A DNA stretch of 26,725 bases from an uncultured Prevotella sp. (GCA_900552675.1 USAI01000027.1:1-26725); one strand, 5' to 3'; counted from the stretch's first letter, positions 1-8,880 are shown. Notes: a model not told the origin generated them from the sequence alone. Made by a program: numbers and translations.

Positions 1-72
1 TTTTGTCGCTTTGCAAGCAAAATCCCACTAAACCCTATAGGTTGCGGATTTGAGGTTAACAACAACATCATT

Positions 73-1479
73 ATGAAACGATTAGGAAAATATATTCTGG
101 CAGCTATCGTCACCGCTTCTTGTGGGGCTGCCTCAGCACAGACCTTCAATTCGGCCTACTTCACCGACGACTTTAAGTTCCGCCACACCCTGAACCCCGC
201 GTTTGGCAATGAGCAGAACTATTTCTCGTTGCCCGCACTGGGCAACATTAGTGCAAACATACACGGCAACTTCGGCGTGGGCGACGTTATCTTAGACAAC
301 CCCATGTACGGACAGGGCAGCACGAAGAAGAAAACCACGTTTATGAACCCCTACATCTCGACCAGCGAGGCGCTAAAAGGCTTCAGCACAGGCAATAACC
401 GCCTGGCAGGAGATGTCGACATCACCTTGCTCTCGGCAGGTTTCAAGGGTTTTGGTGGTTACAACACCTTCGAGGTGGGCGTGCGCTCTACCTTTGGCAT
501 GGTGCTTCCCTACGAGCTGTTCGAGTTTGCTAAGAACACAGGCAACCAGACCTACAACATAGGCGACATCTCGGCCAACGCTATGGCCTATGCCGAGGTG
601 GCTTTCGGCCACTCGCGCCAGCTGAACGACCATCTGCGCATTGGTGCTAAGGTGAAGTTGCTGTTCGGTGCCGGACGTGCCGACCTGAAACTGAAGAACC
701 TGAAAGCCGACCTGGCACAAGACAACCAGTGGACTGTGAGCGGCGAGGGCGTGGCCAACGTATCGCTCAAGGGCTTCAGCTATATTGAAAGCGAGGAAGA
801 GTATAACGACCCCAACAAGGGCACCTATAAAAAGGTTGACGATGTTGACGTTGATGGTGCAGGGCTGGGTGGCTTTGGTATGGCCTTCGACCTGGGCGCC
901 GTGTATAAGATTAACGACGACTGGACCGTGAGCGCTGCCGTTACCGACCTGGGTTTCATCAACTGGACCAACAACGTGCAGGCTGCCAACCGCTCAAAGA
1001 GCTTCACCTTCAAGGGTTTCCGCGATACATCGGTAAAGGATGAGGGTGGCAACACCGTTGACGACCAGATGGATAAGTATGGCGACCAAATAGCCGACTT
1101 TGCCAATCTGAAAGACGAGGGCGACCAGGGCAAACGCACCACAGGCATAGGCGCTACCATCAACCTGGGCGGCGAATATACCTTGCCCGTTTACCGCAAA
1201 CTGAAGTTTGGTGCCCTCAGCTCTACCCACCTCTATGGCAAATATAGCTGGACTGAAGGACGTATCAGCGCCAACGTGGCTCCGCTGAAGTGGATTGATG
1301 GCGGCATCAACTTTGCCGTAAACAGTTTTACAACAAGCATGGGATGGATTGTTAACTTCCACCCCAAAGGCATGAACTTCTTCGTAGGCATGGACCACCT
1401 GCTGGGCAAACAGAGCAAAGAGGGCATACCTCTCAGCTCAAACGCCAGCATAAACGTGGGCTTTAACGTGGCTTGGTAA
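73..1479 (+). CDS. Outer-membrane beta-barrel protein, DUF5723-like
   Basis: A 468-residue exported protein. Residues 1-22 form a signal peptide (short basic start, hydrophobic core, cleavage near ASAQ). The rest is rich in alternating hydrophobic and polar strands with many Gly, Asn and aromatic residues, and the chain ends in a Trp, as expected for a Bacteroidetes outer-membrane barrel. The layout (Ser/Ala-rich start, a FRHTLNPA-like segment, repeated strands of the kind LGAVYKINDDWTVSAAVTDLG) resembles the DUF5723 family, whose function is unknown. The ATG is preceded by an A-rich stretch and no Shine-Dalgarno sequence. Only 72 bases of upstream sequence are present, so the promoter cannot be judged; TCGCTTTG near base 6 is a one-mismatch -7 box. 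The barrel class is fairly secure; the family name is from memory of such proteins. Confidence 0.75.
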   Translation: MKRLGKYILAAIVTASCGAASAQTFNSAYFTDDFKFRHTLNPAFGNEQNYFSLPALGNISANIHGNFGVGDVILDNPMYGQGSTKKKTTFMNPYISTSEALKGFSTGNNRLAGDVDITLLSAGFKGFGGYNTFEVGVRSTFGMVLPYELFEFAKNTGNQTYNIGDISANAMAYAEVAFGHSRQLNDHLRIGAKVKLLFGAGRADLKLKNLKADLAQDNQWTVSGEGVANVSLKGFSYIESEEEYNDPNKGTYKKVDDVDVDGAGLGGFGMAFDLGAVYKINDDWTVSAAVTDLGFINWTNNVQAANRSKSFTFKGFRDTSVKDEGGNTVDDQMDKYGDQIADFANLKDEGDQGKRTTGIGATINLGGEYTLPVYRKLKFGALSSTHLYGKYSWTEGRISANVAPLKWIDGGINFAVNSFTTSMGWIVNFHPKGMNFFVGMDHLLGKQSKEGIPLSSNASINVGFNVAW

Positions 1480-1503
1480 TTAGCTCATAGATAAACAACG
1501 CTG

Positions 1504-1585
1504 AACAACAAGGGAACAACACTGAACAACCTGTACGACACTTTATGTGTAACACAACGTTGTTCTGTATTGTTCCTTTGTTGTT
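1504..1585 (+). terminator. Long GTTGTT-type inverted repeat after the barrel gene
   Basis: Bases 1504-1530 and 1559-1585 are inverted copies, 24 of 27 positions matching, with a 28-base loop. An outer pairing (AAACAAC near 1493 with GTTGTTT near 1590) extends it. The left arm is A/C-rich and the right arm T/G-rich, so a T-rich tract falls at the end of the plus-strand transcript, consistent with a terminator. Right after it, GTTTTCAACTTGT occurs at 1593 and again at 1615. Confidence 0.5.
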
Positions 1586-1686
1586 TTTTGTTGTTTTCAA
1601 CTTGTCTTTAGTTTGTTTTCAACTTGTTTCTAAGTTATTTACACCTTATATTGAAATAGTCTGCGGCACACTTTTTCACCTATACA

Positions 1687-1717
1687 TTGCCTATTTCATC
1701 AAAAATCAGTATCTTTG
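1687..1717 (+). promoter_or_regulatory. Bacteroidetes-type promoter for the gpx-trxB unit
   Basis: TTG at 1687-1689 and TATCTTTG at 1710-1717 with a 20-base spacer match the sigma-ABfr consensus (TTG, 19-21 bases, TAnnTTTG). Transcription would start near 1724, giving a leader of about 50 bases before the glutathione peroxidase ATG. Confidence 0.75.
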
Positions 1718-1776
1718 CATCCACACACCCTTCACACATCATAAGAGAGATTAACAAAACAATAATAAAAAAGAAA

Positions 1777-2331
1777 ATGAGAACGGTATACGAATTCTCG
1801 GTAAAAGAAAGAAAAGGCGGCACCATCTCGCTGAAAGAGTTTGCTAACGAAGTGCTGCTCATCGTAAACACAGCCACAAAGTGTGGTTTCACTCCCCAGT
1901 ATGAAGAACTGGAAAAACTGTATGAAAAATATCATGCACAAGGCTTCGAGGTGCTCGACTTCCCTTGCAACCAGTTTGGCCAGCAAGCACCTGGCACCGA
2001 CGAGTCGATACACAACTTTTGCAAACTCAACTATGGCACCGAGTTTGCACGCTTCAAGAAAGTGAAAGTAAACGGCCCCGATGCCGACCCGCTCTTCCTC
2101 TTCTTGCAAGAACAAAAGGGCTTTGAGGGTTTTAATCCTGATCACAAACTCACCCCCGTGCTGGAAAAGATGCTGAGCGAGGCCGATGCCGACTATGCTC
2201 AGAAGGCCGACATAAAATGGAACTTCACCAAATTTCTTATCAACAAGAAAGGACAGGTAGTGGCACGCTTTGAGCCCACCACCAGCTTCGACACCATTGA
2301 CAAGGCCGTAGAAGAGCTGCTGAAAGCCTAA
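1777..2331 (+). CDS. Glutathione peroxidase family thiol peroxidase (Cys type)
   Basis: A 184-residue GPx-fold peroxidase that reduces hydrogen peroxide or organic hydroperoxides in the cytoplasm. The active site is visible: peroxidatic Cys36 in NTATKCGFTPQY, the FPCNQFG segment (Gln66), and WNFTKFL near the C-terminus. It uses Cys, not selenocysteine. Cys82 in SIHNFCKLNYG sits where thioredoxin-dependent plant and insect enzymes have their resolving Cys, so thioredoxin rather than glutathione is the likely electron donor (inference). I chose the ATG at 1777: it gives the normal family length and lies downstream of the promoter, while a longer reading from 1687 would begin inside the promoter. 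Thioredoxin reductase follows after 63 bases on the same strand with no terminator between, fitting a shared transcript. Confidence 0.9.
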   Translation: MRTVYEFSVKERKGGTISLKEFANEVLLIVNTATKCGFTPQYEELEKLYEKYHAQGFEVLDFPCNQFGQQAPGTDESIHNFCKLNYGTEFARFKKVKVNGPDADPLFLFLQEQKGFEGFNPDHKLTPVLEKMLSEADADYAQKADIKWNFTKFLINKKGQVVARFEPTTSFDTIDKAVEELLKA

Positions 2332-2394
2332 CCGCACGCAGCACCAAACGTGCCATTATTGATTATGACATAACACACCCCCAACAACTATCCT

Positions 2395-3330
2395 ATGGAC
2401 AACAAAGAACACATTCGCTGCCTCATCATTGGTAGCGGCCCCGCGGGATACACCGCCGCCATATATGCCGGACGCGCAAACATGAACCCCGTGCTTTACT
2501 GTGGCATGCAGATGGGCGGACAGCTCACACAGACCACCATCGTTGAAAACTTTCCTGGATACCCCGAAGGCGTTGACGGAAACCAAATGATGATGGACCT
2601 GCAAGAGCAGGCCACCAAGTTTGGATGTGACATTCGCGGTGGCATGATTACAGCCGTCGACTTTTCAAAAGCACCCTACACCATCACTACCGACGATGGC
2701 GTGCTGGAGGCCGACACCGTGATTATTGCCACAGGAGCCTCGGCCAAATACTTGGGCCTTGACGACGAGCGCAAATATAACGGACGCGGCGTGAGCGCCT
2801 GTGCCACCTGCGACGGCTTTTTCTATCGCAAGAAAACCGTGGCCGTAGTGGGCGGTGGTGACACGGCTTGCGAAGAGGCTACCTACCTTGCTGGCCTCTG
2901 CCAAAAGGTGTATATGATTGTTCGCAAGCCCTATCTGCGCGCCTCTGACGTGATGCGACGTCGCGTTGAAGAGAACGAGAAGATAGAGATATTGTACGAG
3001 CACAACGCCACAGGCCTCTTCGGCGAAGAGAAGGTTGAAGGCGTACACCTGGTGAAACGCAAAGGCGAGGCCGACGAGCAACACTACGATGTGGCTATCG
3101 ACGGTTTCTTCTTGGCCATTGGCCATAAGCCTAACACCGACGTGTTCAAGCCCTGGATAGAGATGGACGAAACAGGATATATCAAAACGCAAGGCCAGTC
3201 GCCTTGCACCAATATTCCGGGTGTGTTTGCCGCTGGCGACTGTGCCGACCCCACCTACCGCCAAGCCATTGTGGCAGCGGGCAGCGGATGCAAGGCAGCG
3301 CTTGAGGCAGAACGTTATCTGAATAAGTAA
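2395..3330 (+). CDS. trxB: Thioredoxin-disulfide reductase
   Basis: A 311-residue flavoprotein that passes electrons from NADPH through FAD to thioredoxin. The N-terminal FAD-binding GSGPAG motif is at residues 13-18. The redox pair CATC (Cys136, Cys139, followed by DG) is present, the NADPH-binding GGGDTACEEA segment follows, and the C-terminal FAD motif GVFAAGDCAD is near residue 280. Length and domain order are typical of the low-molecular-weight bacterial enzyme. It lies 63 bases after the GPx-type peroxidase, which suggests the two act as a peroxide-reducing chain with thioredoxin between them. No separate promoter is seen in the gap, so co-transcription is likely. Confidence 0.95.
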   Translation: MDNKEHIRCLIIGSGPAGYTAAIYAGRANMNPVLYCGMQMGGQLTQTTIVENFPGYPEGVDGNQMMMDLQEQATKFGCDIRGGMITAVDFSKAPYTITTDDGVLEADTVIIATGASAKYLGLDDERKYNGRGVSACATCDGFFYRKKTVAVVGGGDTACEEATYLAGLCQKVYMIVRKPYLRASDVMRRRVEENEKIEILYEHNATGLFGEEKVEGVHLVKRKGEADEQHYDVAIDGFFLAIGHKPNTDVFKPWIEMDETGYIKTQGQSPCTNIPGVFAAGDCADPTYRQAIVAAGSGCKAALEAERYLNK

Positions 3331-3333
3331 TTT

Positions 3334-3408
3334 AACAAGTTGACGAGTTGACGAGTGACGAGTTGACTAGGAGATTGGTGACGAGGAGACTGGTGATGAG
3401 GAGATTAC
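3334..3408. repeat. Short direct repeats between trxB and mnmA
   Basis: The gap opens with several GTTGACGA/GTGACGA copies in a 7-8 base period (3339-3368), then three copies of an AGGAGAnTGGTGAnG-like unit with a 15-base period up to 3408. No promoter or hairpin is evident. Such simple arrays are common between genes in this group. Confidence 0.7.
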
Positions 3409-3448
3409 GCTTGCTTAAATATGAGATAAAAAGGAAAAAGTAAATTAC

Positions 3449-4534
3449 ATGAACGAGAACTTGGCTGATAAGAAAATTGCCGTGCTGCTTTCGGGCGGTG
3501 TCGACAGTTCGGTCGTGGTATACGAGATGGCACAAATGGGGCTGCACCCCGACTGCTTCTATATAAAGATAGGCCCCGAGGAACAGGAAGAATGGGACTG
3601 CTCGTCGGAAGAAGACCTTGAAATGGCTACGGCCGTGGCTAAACGCTATGGCTGCAACCTGCAGGTTATCGACTGCCACCAAGAATACTGGAACGAGGTG
3701 ACACGATACACCATGGACAAGGTGCGCGCGGGCTTTACCCCAAACCCCGACGTGATGTGCAACCGCCTCATCAAGTTTGGTGCCTTCAACGAGAAGATGG
3801 GACACAACTACGACCTTATTGCCACTGGCCACTATGCGCAAACCGAGATCATTGATGGCAAGAAATGGCTCGTCACCAGTCCTGACCCTGTGAAAGATCA
3901 AACCGACTTCTTGGCGCAGATATACGACTGGCAGCTGCGCAAAGCCATCTTCCCCATAGGTCATTATATGAAAGACGAGGTGCGCGCCATTGCTGAACGC
4001 GAACATCTTATCAACGCCCGACGCAAAGACTCGCAAGGCATCTGCTTCCTGGGAAAAATAAATTATAACGACTACATTCGCCGATACTTGGGCGAACGCC
4101 CTGGCGACGTGCTGGAACTGGAGACAGGACGCAAGATAGGACAGCACCGCGGACTGTGGTTCCACACCATTGGGCAACGTCATGGTTTGGGCTTCGGCGG
4201 TGGGCCGTGGTATGCCGTGAAGAAAGATATGGAGCGCAATATCTTGTATGTAAGCAAGGGCTTCGAACCTCGCACCGCCTATAAGAAAGACTTCCCCATT
4301 CACGACTTCCACTTCCTTACCGAGAACCCGTGGGAGGGACAAGATACCGTGCGCGTGCGCTTCAAGATACGCCACACGCCCGAATATCATCCCGCCACCC
4401 TTGAACGCACAGGCGATGCCTCGTTCATCGTACATGCTGAAGAGCTGATACAGGGCGTAGCACCCGGACAGTTCTGCGTGGTGTATGACGAAGACCATCA
4501 CCGCTGCTTCGGCTCGGCAGAGATTACGATTTAA
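3449..4534 (+). CDS. mnmA: tRNA-specific 2-thiouridylase MnmA
   Basis: A 361-residue ATP-dependent enzyme that thiolates uridine 34 in the wobble position of Lys, Glu and Gln tRNAs. The PP-loop SGGVDSS is at residues 15-21. Cys104 (NPDVMCNRLIKF) and Cys199 (QGICFLG) are the catalytic nucleophile and persulfide cysteines known in the family. The central GQRHGLGFGGGPWYAV segment and the C-terminal beta-barrel (VRFKIRH, QFCVVYDE) are intact. It contains a PEEQEEWDCSSEEDLEMA insertion after the second strand, which I take to be a Bacteroidales variant. The start lies in an A-rich region with no Shine-Dalgarno. It is probably transcribed with or shortly after trxB and ends at a strong terminator facing the convergent gene. 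Confidence 0.95.
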   Translation: MNENLADKKIAVLLSGGVDSSVVVYEMAQMGLHPDCFYIKIGPEEQEEWDCSSEEDLEMATAVAKRYGCNLQVIDCHQEYWNEVTRYTMDKVRAGFTPNPDVMCNRLIKFGAFNEKMGHNYDLIATGHYAQTEIIDGKKWLVTSPDPVKDQTDFLAQIYDWQLRKAIFPIGHYMKDEVRAIAEREHLINARRKDSQGICFLGKINYNDYIRRYLGERPGDVLELETGRKIGQHRGLWFHTIGQRHGLGFGGGPWYAVKKDMERNILYVSKGFEPRTAYKKDFPIHDFHFLTENPWEGQDTVRVRFKIRHTPEYHPATLERTGDASFIVHAEELIQGVAPGQFCVVYDEDHHRCFGSAEITI

Positions 4535-4550
4535 GGAAAAAAAGATAACC

Positions 4551-4613
4551 GTCGCCGCATTTGGCTTTGCTTTTTAAACAAATGGCAAAATCAAAATGCA
4601 GCGACTTTTTTTT
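4551..4613. terminator. Bidirectional terminator between mnmA and the convergent barrel gene
   Basis: GTCGCCGCATTTGGCTTTGC (4551-4570) pairs imperfectly with 4584-4605, followed by eight T (4606-4613) for the plus strand. A run of seven A (4537-4543) lies just left, giving a T-run for transcripts coming from the right. Placement between convergent stops fits a shared terminator. Confidence 0.8.
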
Positions 4614-4651
4614 AGGAACATCTCTCTATAACCTACCTGTTACTCTACCCC

Positions 4652-7561
4652 CTACTTTTTCTTTCCCTTAGGCATTTTATTGAATTTATAGCTTACGTGC
4701 AGCATGCCGTAGCTGGGTATGGTGTTGTGCCACACCTCGGTGCGCCCTTGCGCGTTCACGGTATAGGTGGTGTTCGACAGTTGGTGTAAGAGGTCGAACA
4801 CATCGGCCTTCAGCACCCATTTGCCCTTGGCAAACGAGAGAGAGAGCGAGACGTTCCACACCAGATCGTCGGTATTGATTGAGTGCTCGCCATAGCCACG
4901 ACGGCTATATTGTCGCAGGTCGGTGGCAAGGGTGATGTCGAGAGGCATACGACACGACAGCGTGACGCCATAGTCGAAGTCGTAGGTGTTCAGCGTTTCA
5001 AAGTTGGCACGGTTGCTGGTGCTGTGTCGCCACGACAGGTTTCCGCTGCACGAGGCGTTAAAGTTGTCCTTCTGATAGTTGAACATCAGTTTCTCGCCCA
5101 GCACCGATGTGTTTACCCTACTGAGCTGTGTAGCCGCCTCGTCGTAAGCAATGTCAAAGTCGGTGCTTCGGCTATAGTTGTACGACAGGCGCTGGTCGAT
5201 GGTAAGATGTTGCGCCTTATCAAGGGTTCGTGTAAAACCACTCCATGTATTTACCGACCAGTTTCCACCCTTCACATTATCATTCATATAGGTGTAGGCA
5301 CCCGTGGCACGGTTGTAGGTGGTGCGCGTGCCCATATTGTTGCGCGTAGTGTTTATGCCCAAGCCCAGCGACACATTCTGCTGATGACGTTTACGGCGGA
5401 AGCTGATGTCGGCAGAGATATTGTTCGACACCGAGCGTTTAAGATTAGGATTGCTGATGCGCACGGCCAGAGGGTTGAGGTCGTTGCTAACAGGCATGAG
5501 GGCCGTAAACTGTGGCAGCGACGAGGTGAGAAAATAAGAGGCGCTATACATAAGTTTCTCGCCATTGTAGAACATGCTGACGCCAGGGTTGAACAGCATA
5601 TTATGGCGCGAGGCCACCGTATCGAGCGCAGCCTGTTGATAGCAAAGCGTCTCGTTTTGCCATTTCAGCGGCAGTATCATTGAGAAGAACAGCGTGTTAT
5701 CATTATTATTAAAATTGATAACAGCCTGCGTGTTATATGTGCGCTTTAGGTTTACGTAGTGGCTACTGTTGTCGGCATCAAGCGCCCGAAGCAGCGAGTC
5801 GCGCGTCGACGGCAATTCGTGGCACATGCTGGCAGCAATGTCGGCCCAGCGTCCGCCCAAACGGTCAAGGCGATAGTTTAGGTTGTTGTTGGCCGAGCGG
5901 TTTTGTTGATAGCCAGCCGTTAACTTAAAGTAGAAGCCCATAGGCAGCGTAACCGAATAACTGAGGGCCGTCTTATACTGATAGCTGTTGGCATGGCGGT
6001 CGGCAAACACGTGTCGGGCATCGTCATCTTGCGTTTTCATATATTCGTTACGCGTCAGGCTATGACTGTCGTTAGGCTTCGACTGGCTGTAAGAGCCATC
6101 AAAGTTTAGTTCGATGCGGTCGCCCCACGGCAACTTATAAAAACCCCATAGCTGCTGATTGGCGCTGAACGAGCGGTAGCGGCTATACGACATGGCTTGC
6201 GAACGGTTGGCCAGCAAGCTGAGCAGTGGGTTAGCATTGGCAGCAAAGGTAGAGTCGAGCACGGCACGAATATCGCCATAGGCCGACGGGTCGGCATCGT
6301 AGGTGGCGCTACGACTGTGAGCCGAGTTGCGACCATTGCTATAATCGGCCGATGTCCACGAGGTCATACCCACTTGTCCTATGCGCAAGCGTAGGTTGTT
6401 TTGGAAGCTGGTTCTGAAGTCGCGCTGGCGGTCATAGTTGGTTGAGCGTCGAAAGATGTTGCCGCCAGTGGCAAACGACTCGCTGGCCAACCGCGTTTCG
6501 TCTACAGCGTCGGTCCAGGTGGCGGTGAGGTCAACATTATCGGTCACCACCTTGTTTTTATCTTCTGTGTCGAGGTGTAGGCCCACCAGTCGGGTGGTAG
6601 TTTGCCCCTGAGGCATATTTGAAGGTTGCCAGTCGCCCTCGGTTCCAGGCGTTTGCGTTTCGTTCACATTATTGGCATTGGCAAAGAGCGACAGGCGCGT
6701 GTGGTCGTCATAATACAGGCCGAAGAGTCGAGCCAGCCATCGGTCTTTCGTGCCACCAGCCACCCCAATGTTTCCCATCATACCGCGGTTATAATCACGT
6801 TTCAGGTTTACGTCCATCACATAATCCTTCTTCTCAACATTTTCGCCCAGCATCTCGCTCTTCTCGGTGGCTTTATGATACACCTTTAAGTCTTTTACCG
6901 TATAGTAAGGCAGGTTGTCGAGCATCACCTTATTGTTTCCCTTAAAAAAGTCTTTGCCGTTGAGCAAGAGGTAGTCGAGCTTCTGCCCATTGATGTAGAT
7001 GTCGCCATTGCTCTTCAGTTCGGCACCAGGCATCTGTCGTATGAGGGCGTCGAGCATCGACCCATCAGGCAGGCTGAAGGCCGAAGCGTTATACACAATA
7101 GTATCGCCACGATAGGTCATCTTTATCTTGGTGCCCGTCACAACCACACCATCAAGGTTTACGTCTTTATAGATATCGTCGTCGGCCCGTTTCTTCAACA
7201 GCACGGGCGGCACCGTAAAGTTTCTGTTACGGGCAATGTTGCGTAGGGTGAAATCGAGATAGCCCGTTTCATACCCTTCGCTCTCGCCCTTGATGATAAG
7301 CTTGCCAGGCCGTGCGGGTATCTGAAGATACCAGCCTCCATCGCGATCCCACTGCCAGGCGGTGGTGGTATCGATTACGGCACTGTCGGCATCCATCACC
7401 GTGATGTGTGCCTTCAGCATCACCTTTGTAAACGAATCTTTCACTGTGCCTTGCAGGTATATCGTGCGCTGCTTCTTGTTCTGACTTTGAACAGGAAGAG
7501 CTATGCCAAGCATGGAAAACACAAGCACAAGGAGAACAGGAAAAAAAGTATATTTATTCAT
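4652..7561 (-). CDS. TonB-dependent receptor-like outer-membrane beta-barrel protein
   Basis: A 969-residue exported protein of the Bacteroidetes outer-membrane barrel family (pfam OMP_b-brl_3 type). Residues 1-26 are a signal peptide ending near PVQSQ. Residues 34-115 look like a carboxypeptidase-regulatory-like beta-sandwich (YLQGTVKDSFTKVMLKAHITV). Residues 135-215 resemble a plug domain (VVVTGTKIKMTYRGDTIVYN, then LPDGSMLDALIRQMPGAEL and GDIYINGQKL). The remaining 750 residues are barrel strands. There is no clear TonB box and no SusD partner next to it, so glycan uptake through a Sus-like complex is not supported; a cargo cannot be named. The tail KMPKGKKK is unusually basic after the last strand. 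It is a single gene on the minus strand, converging with mnmA. Confidence 0.85.
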   Translation of the reverse strand: MNKYTFFPVLLVLVFSMLGIALPVQSQNKKQRTIYLQGTVKDSFTKVMLKAHITVMDADSAVIDTTTAWQWDRDGGWYLQIPARPGKLIIKGESEGYETGYLDFTLRNIARNRNFTVPPVLLKKRADDDIYKDVNLDGVVVTGTKIKMTYRGDTIVYNASAFSLPDGSMLDALIRQMPGAELKSNGDIYINGQKLDYLLLNGKDFFKGNNKVMLDNLPYYTVKDLKVYHKATEKSEMLGENVEKKDYVMDVNLKRDYNRGMMGNIGVAGGTKDRWLARLFGLYYDDHTRLSLFANANNVNETQTPGTEGDWQPSNMPQGQTTTRLVGLHLDTEDKNKVVTDNVDLTATWTDAVDETRLASESFATGGNIFRRSTNYDRQRDFRTSFQNNLRLRIGQVGMTSWTSADYSNGRNSAHSRSATYDADPSAYGDIRAVLDSTFAANANPLLSLLANRSQAMSYSRYRSFSANQQLWGFYKLPWGDRIELNFDGSYSQSKPNDSHSLTRNEYMKTQDDDARHVFADRHANSYQYKTALSYSVTLPMGFYFKLTAGYQQNRSANNNLNYRLDRLGGRWADIAASMCHELPSTRDSLLRALDADNSSHYVNLKRTYNTQAVINFNNNDNTLFFSMILPLKWQNETLCYQQAALDTVASRHNMLFNPGVSMFYNGEKLMYSASYFLTSSLPQFTALMPVSNDLNPLAVRISNPNLKRSVSNNISADISFRRKRHQQNVSLGLGINTTRNNMGTRTTYNRATGAYTYMNDNVKGGNWSVNTWSGFTRTLDKAQHLTIDQRLSYNYSRSTDFDIAYDEAATQLSRVNTSVLGEKLMFNYQKDNFNASCSGNLSWRHSTSNRANFETLNTYDFDYGVTLSCRMPLDITLATDLRQYSRRGYGEHSINTDDLVWNVSLSLSFAKGKWVLKADVFDLLHQLSNTTYTVNAQGRTEVWHNTIPSYGMLHVSYKFNKMPKGKKK

Positions 7562-7614
7562 TTTTGAGAACCATTGAATGTGTTTTCAGGAAGAGACCAA
7601 AATACTTAGTGTAA

Positions 7615-7682
7615 GCAAAAAGCGTTGTCTTCAAGTAAATCGCAACTTTTCAGCCGATTTTACTTAAAACAACGCTTTTTGC
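7615..7682 (-). terminator. Long hairpin between the mannosyltransferase-like gene and the barrel gene
   Basis: Bases 7615-7639 and 7658-7682 form a nearly perfect 25-base inverted repeat (GCAAAAAGCGTTGT outer part exact) with an 18-base loop. It lies 34 bases past the stop of the upstream minus-strand gene. The CGCTTTTTGC arm gives a T-rich end, so it probably ends that transcript and separates it from the barrel gene. Confidence 0.65.
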
Positions 7683-7716
7683 ATATTTATTCATATGGTT
7701 GCATCTATATGCAGTT

Positions 7717-8472
7717 TTAGGCATTGGCTGGCATCTTCGGATACTTGCGGAACCATCCGTCCCAGCGCAAGCGCATCACACCGAAGAAGGCCTCGCCAAA
7801 GATGCCGCCGCTCATCTTGCTGGTGCCCTCGCGACGGTTGACAAAAATAACGGGCACCTCTTTTATCTTAAAGCCTATCTTGTAGGCCGTAAACTTCATC
7901 TCTATCTGGAAGCCGTAACCCTTGAAGCGCACCTGGTCGAGGGGTATAGTTTCGAGCACGCGACGCTTGTAGCATTTAAAGCCTGCCGTGGTGTCGTGCA
8001 CATTAAAGCCCGTTACCAAGCGAACATATTTTGAGGCGAAATAGCTCATCAACACACGGCCAATGGGCCAGTTTACCACGTTCACGCCACTGACATAGCG
8101 CGAGCCAATAGCCACATCGGCACCCTCGTCATGACAAGCAGCATAAAGGCGCGGCAGGTCGTTGGGGTCGTGACTAAAGTCGGCATCCATCTCAAAAATA
8201 TAGTCGTAGCCATGCGCTAACGCCCACTTAAAGCCAGCTATATAAGCGGTGCCGAGACCTAATTTTCCGCTACGCTCAATGATGAACAGGCGGTCGGCAA
8301 ACGTGTCGGCCATGAGCCCCTTCACGATAGCGGCCGTTCCGTCGGGCGAGCCATCGTCGATGACCAGTATGTTGAAAGCCTTCTCCAGCCCCATCACGGC
8401 GCGGATAATCTTCTCTATATTTTCCTTCTCGTTATACGTTGGTATGATAACGATGCTGTCGCTCTTGTTCAT
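7717..8472 (-). CDS. Polyprenol-phosphate mannosyltransferase-like glycosyltransferase, family 2
   Basis: A 251-residue GT-A-fold enzyme. The start IVIIPTYNEKENI, the acidic VIDDGSPDGT (Asp39, Asp40) and the metal-binding EMDADFSHDP (Asp96, Asp98) are characteristic of the dolichol/polyprenol monophosphomannose synthase branch of GT2. RSGKLGLGTAYIAGF and GYGFQIEMKFTAYKIGFKIKEVP also match that branch. It would move a sugar, probably mannose, from GDP-sugar onto a lipid phosphate at the inner face of the membrane. There are no C-terminal membrane spans, so this is the short soluble form. The sugar donor is inferred from the family. The gene stands alone on the minus strand, with a -7 box about 52 bases upstream. 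Confidence 0.88.
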   Translation of the reverse strand: MNKSDSIVIIPTYNEKENIEKIIRAVMGLEKAFNILVIDDGSPDGTAAIVKGLMADTFADRLFIIERSGKLGLGTAYIAGFKWALAHGYDYIFEMDADFSHDPNDLPRLYAACHDEGADVAIGSRYVSGVNVVNWPIGRVLMSYFASKYVRLVTGFNVHDTTAGFKCYKRRVLETIPLDQVRFKGYGFQIEMKFTAYKIGFKIKEVPVIFVNRREGTSKMSGGIFGEAFFGVMRLRWDGWFRKYPKMPANA

Positions 8473-8523
8473 ATCTTGTGTGATATATTATGATTGAATG
8501 TTAGTGTCGATAATTGATACATG

Positions 8524-8531
8524 CAAAAGTA
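8524..8531 (-). promoter_or_regulatory. Putative -7 box for the glycosyltransferase gene
   Basis: On the minus strand this reads TACTTTTG, a match to TAnnTTTG. The -33 region is only TTTC at a 20-21 base distance, so the call rests mainly on the -7 box. The leader would be about 45 bases. Confidence 0.45.
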
Positions 8532-8570
8532 AGACAAAAATATGACAGCATGAAATAAAACACGGCATAT

Positions 8571-8601
8571 TTTAGATATATTTACGTAAATAATAACTTT
8601 G
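8571..8601 (+). promoter_or_regulatory. Promoter in front of the menaquinone operon leader
   Basis: TTTA at 8571-8574, a 19-base spacer, and TAACTTTG at 8594-8601 fit the Bacteroidetes consensus. No other TAnnTTTG box is found before menI, so the men genes are probably transcribed from here with a leader of about 270 bases that contains a broken small gene. Confidence 0.6.
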
Positions 8602-8647
8602 TTGCACAACTTTTTTGTAACTTAGTAGCCAAATTAAAAGCAGAAAC

Positions 8648-8783
8648 ATGTCAAATAGCATACTTCACACCTTGCGCGAGCAGAAAAACATGCGTATAAG
8701 GTTACTTGCGCGACACCTGTCTCACGGCTCAAGACGAGATGAAGCGGGTGCTCGATTATTTCAGAATTGAATATGAAAAATAA
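8648..8783 (+). pseudogene. Frameshifted remnant of a small XRE-like helix-turn-helix gene
   Basis: An ATG at 8648 opens a frame reading ILHTLREQKNMRIRLLARHL, which resembles the first two helices of an XRE/Cro-type DNA-binding domain (LREekgltlreLA pattern). That frame stops at 8768-8770. In the next frame the same stretch reads AQDEMKRVLDYFRIEYEK followed by TAA at 8781-8783, which looks like a natural protein end. The two pieces together are about 44 residues and lack a recognition helix, so both a deletion and a frameshift seem to have occurred. It sits between the promoter and menI, where an intact version could have regulated the operon. The homology is judged by eye only. Confidence 0.45.
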
Positions 8784-8880
8784 GCATATCGCAAACAGAA
8801 AAGAACAGGATATCACAAAGAAATGACGATTGAGCAAGCCCAAAACTTGCTATACAAAATAAAGAGAAGAAAGAAAAAAG

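Noticed and set aside
3332..4501. A 389-codon open frame antisense to mnmA
   Set aside because: It is the mirror of a fully recognisable MnmA frame and shows no domain or promoter of its own.
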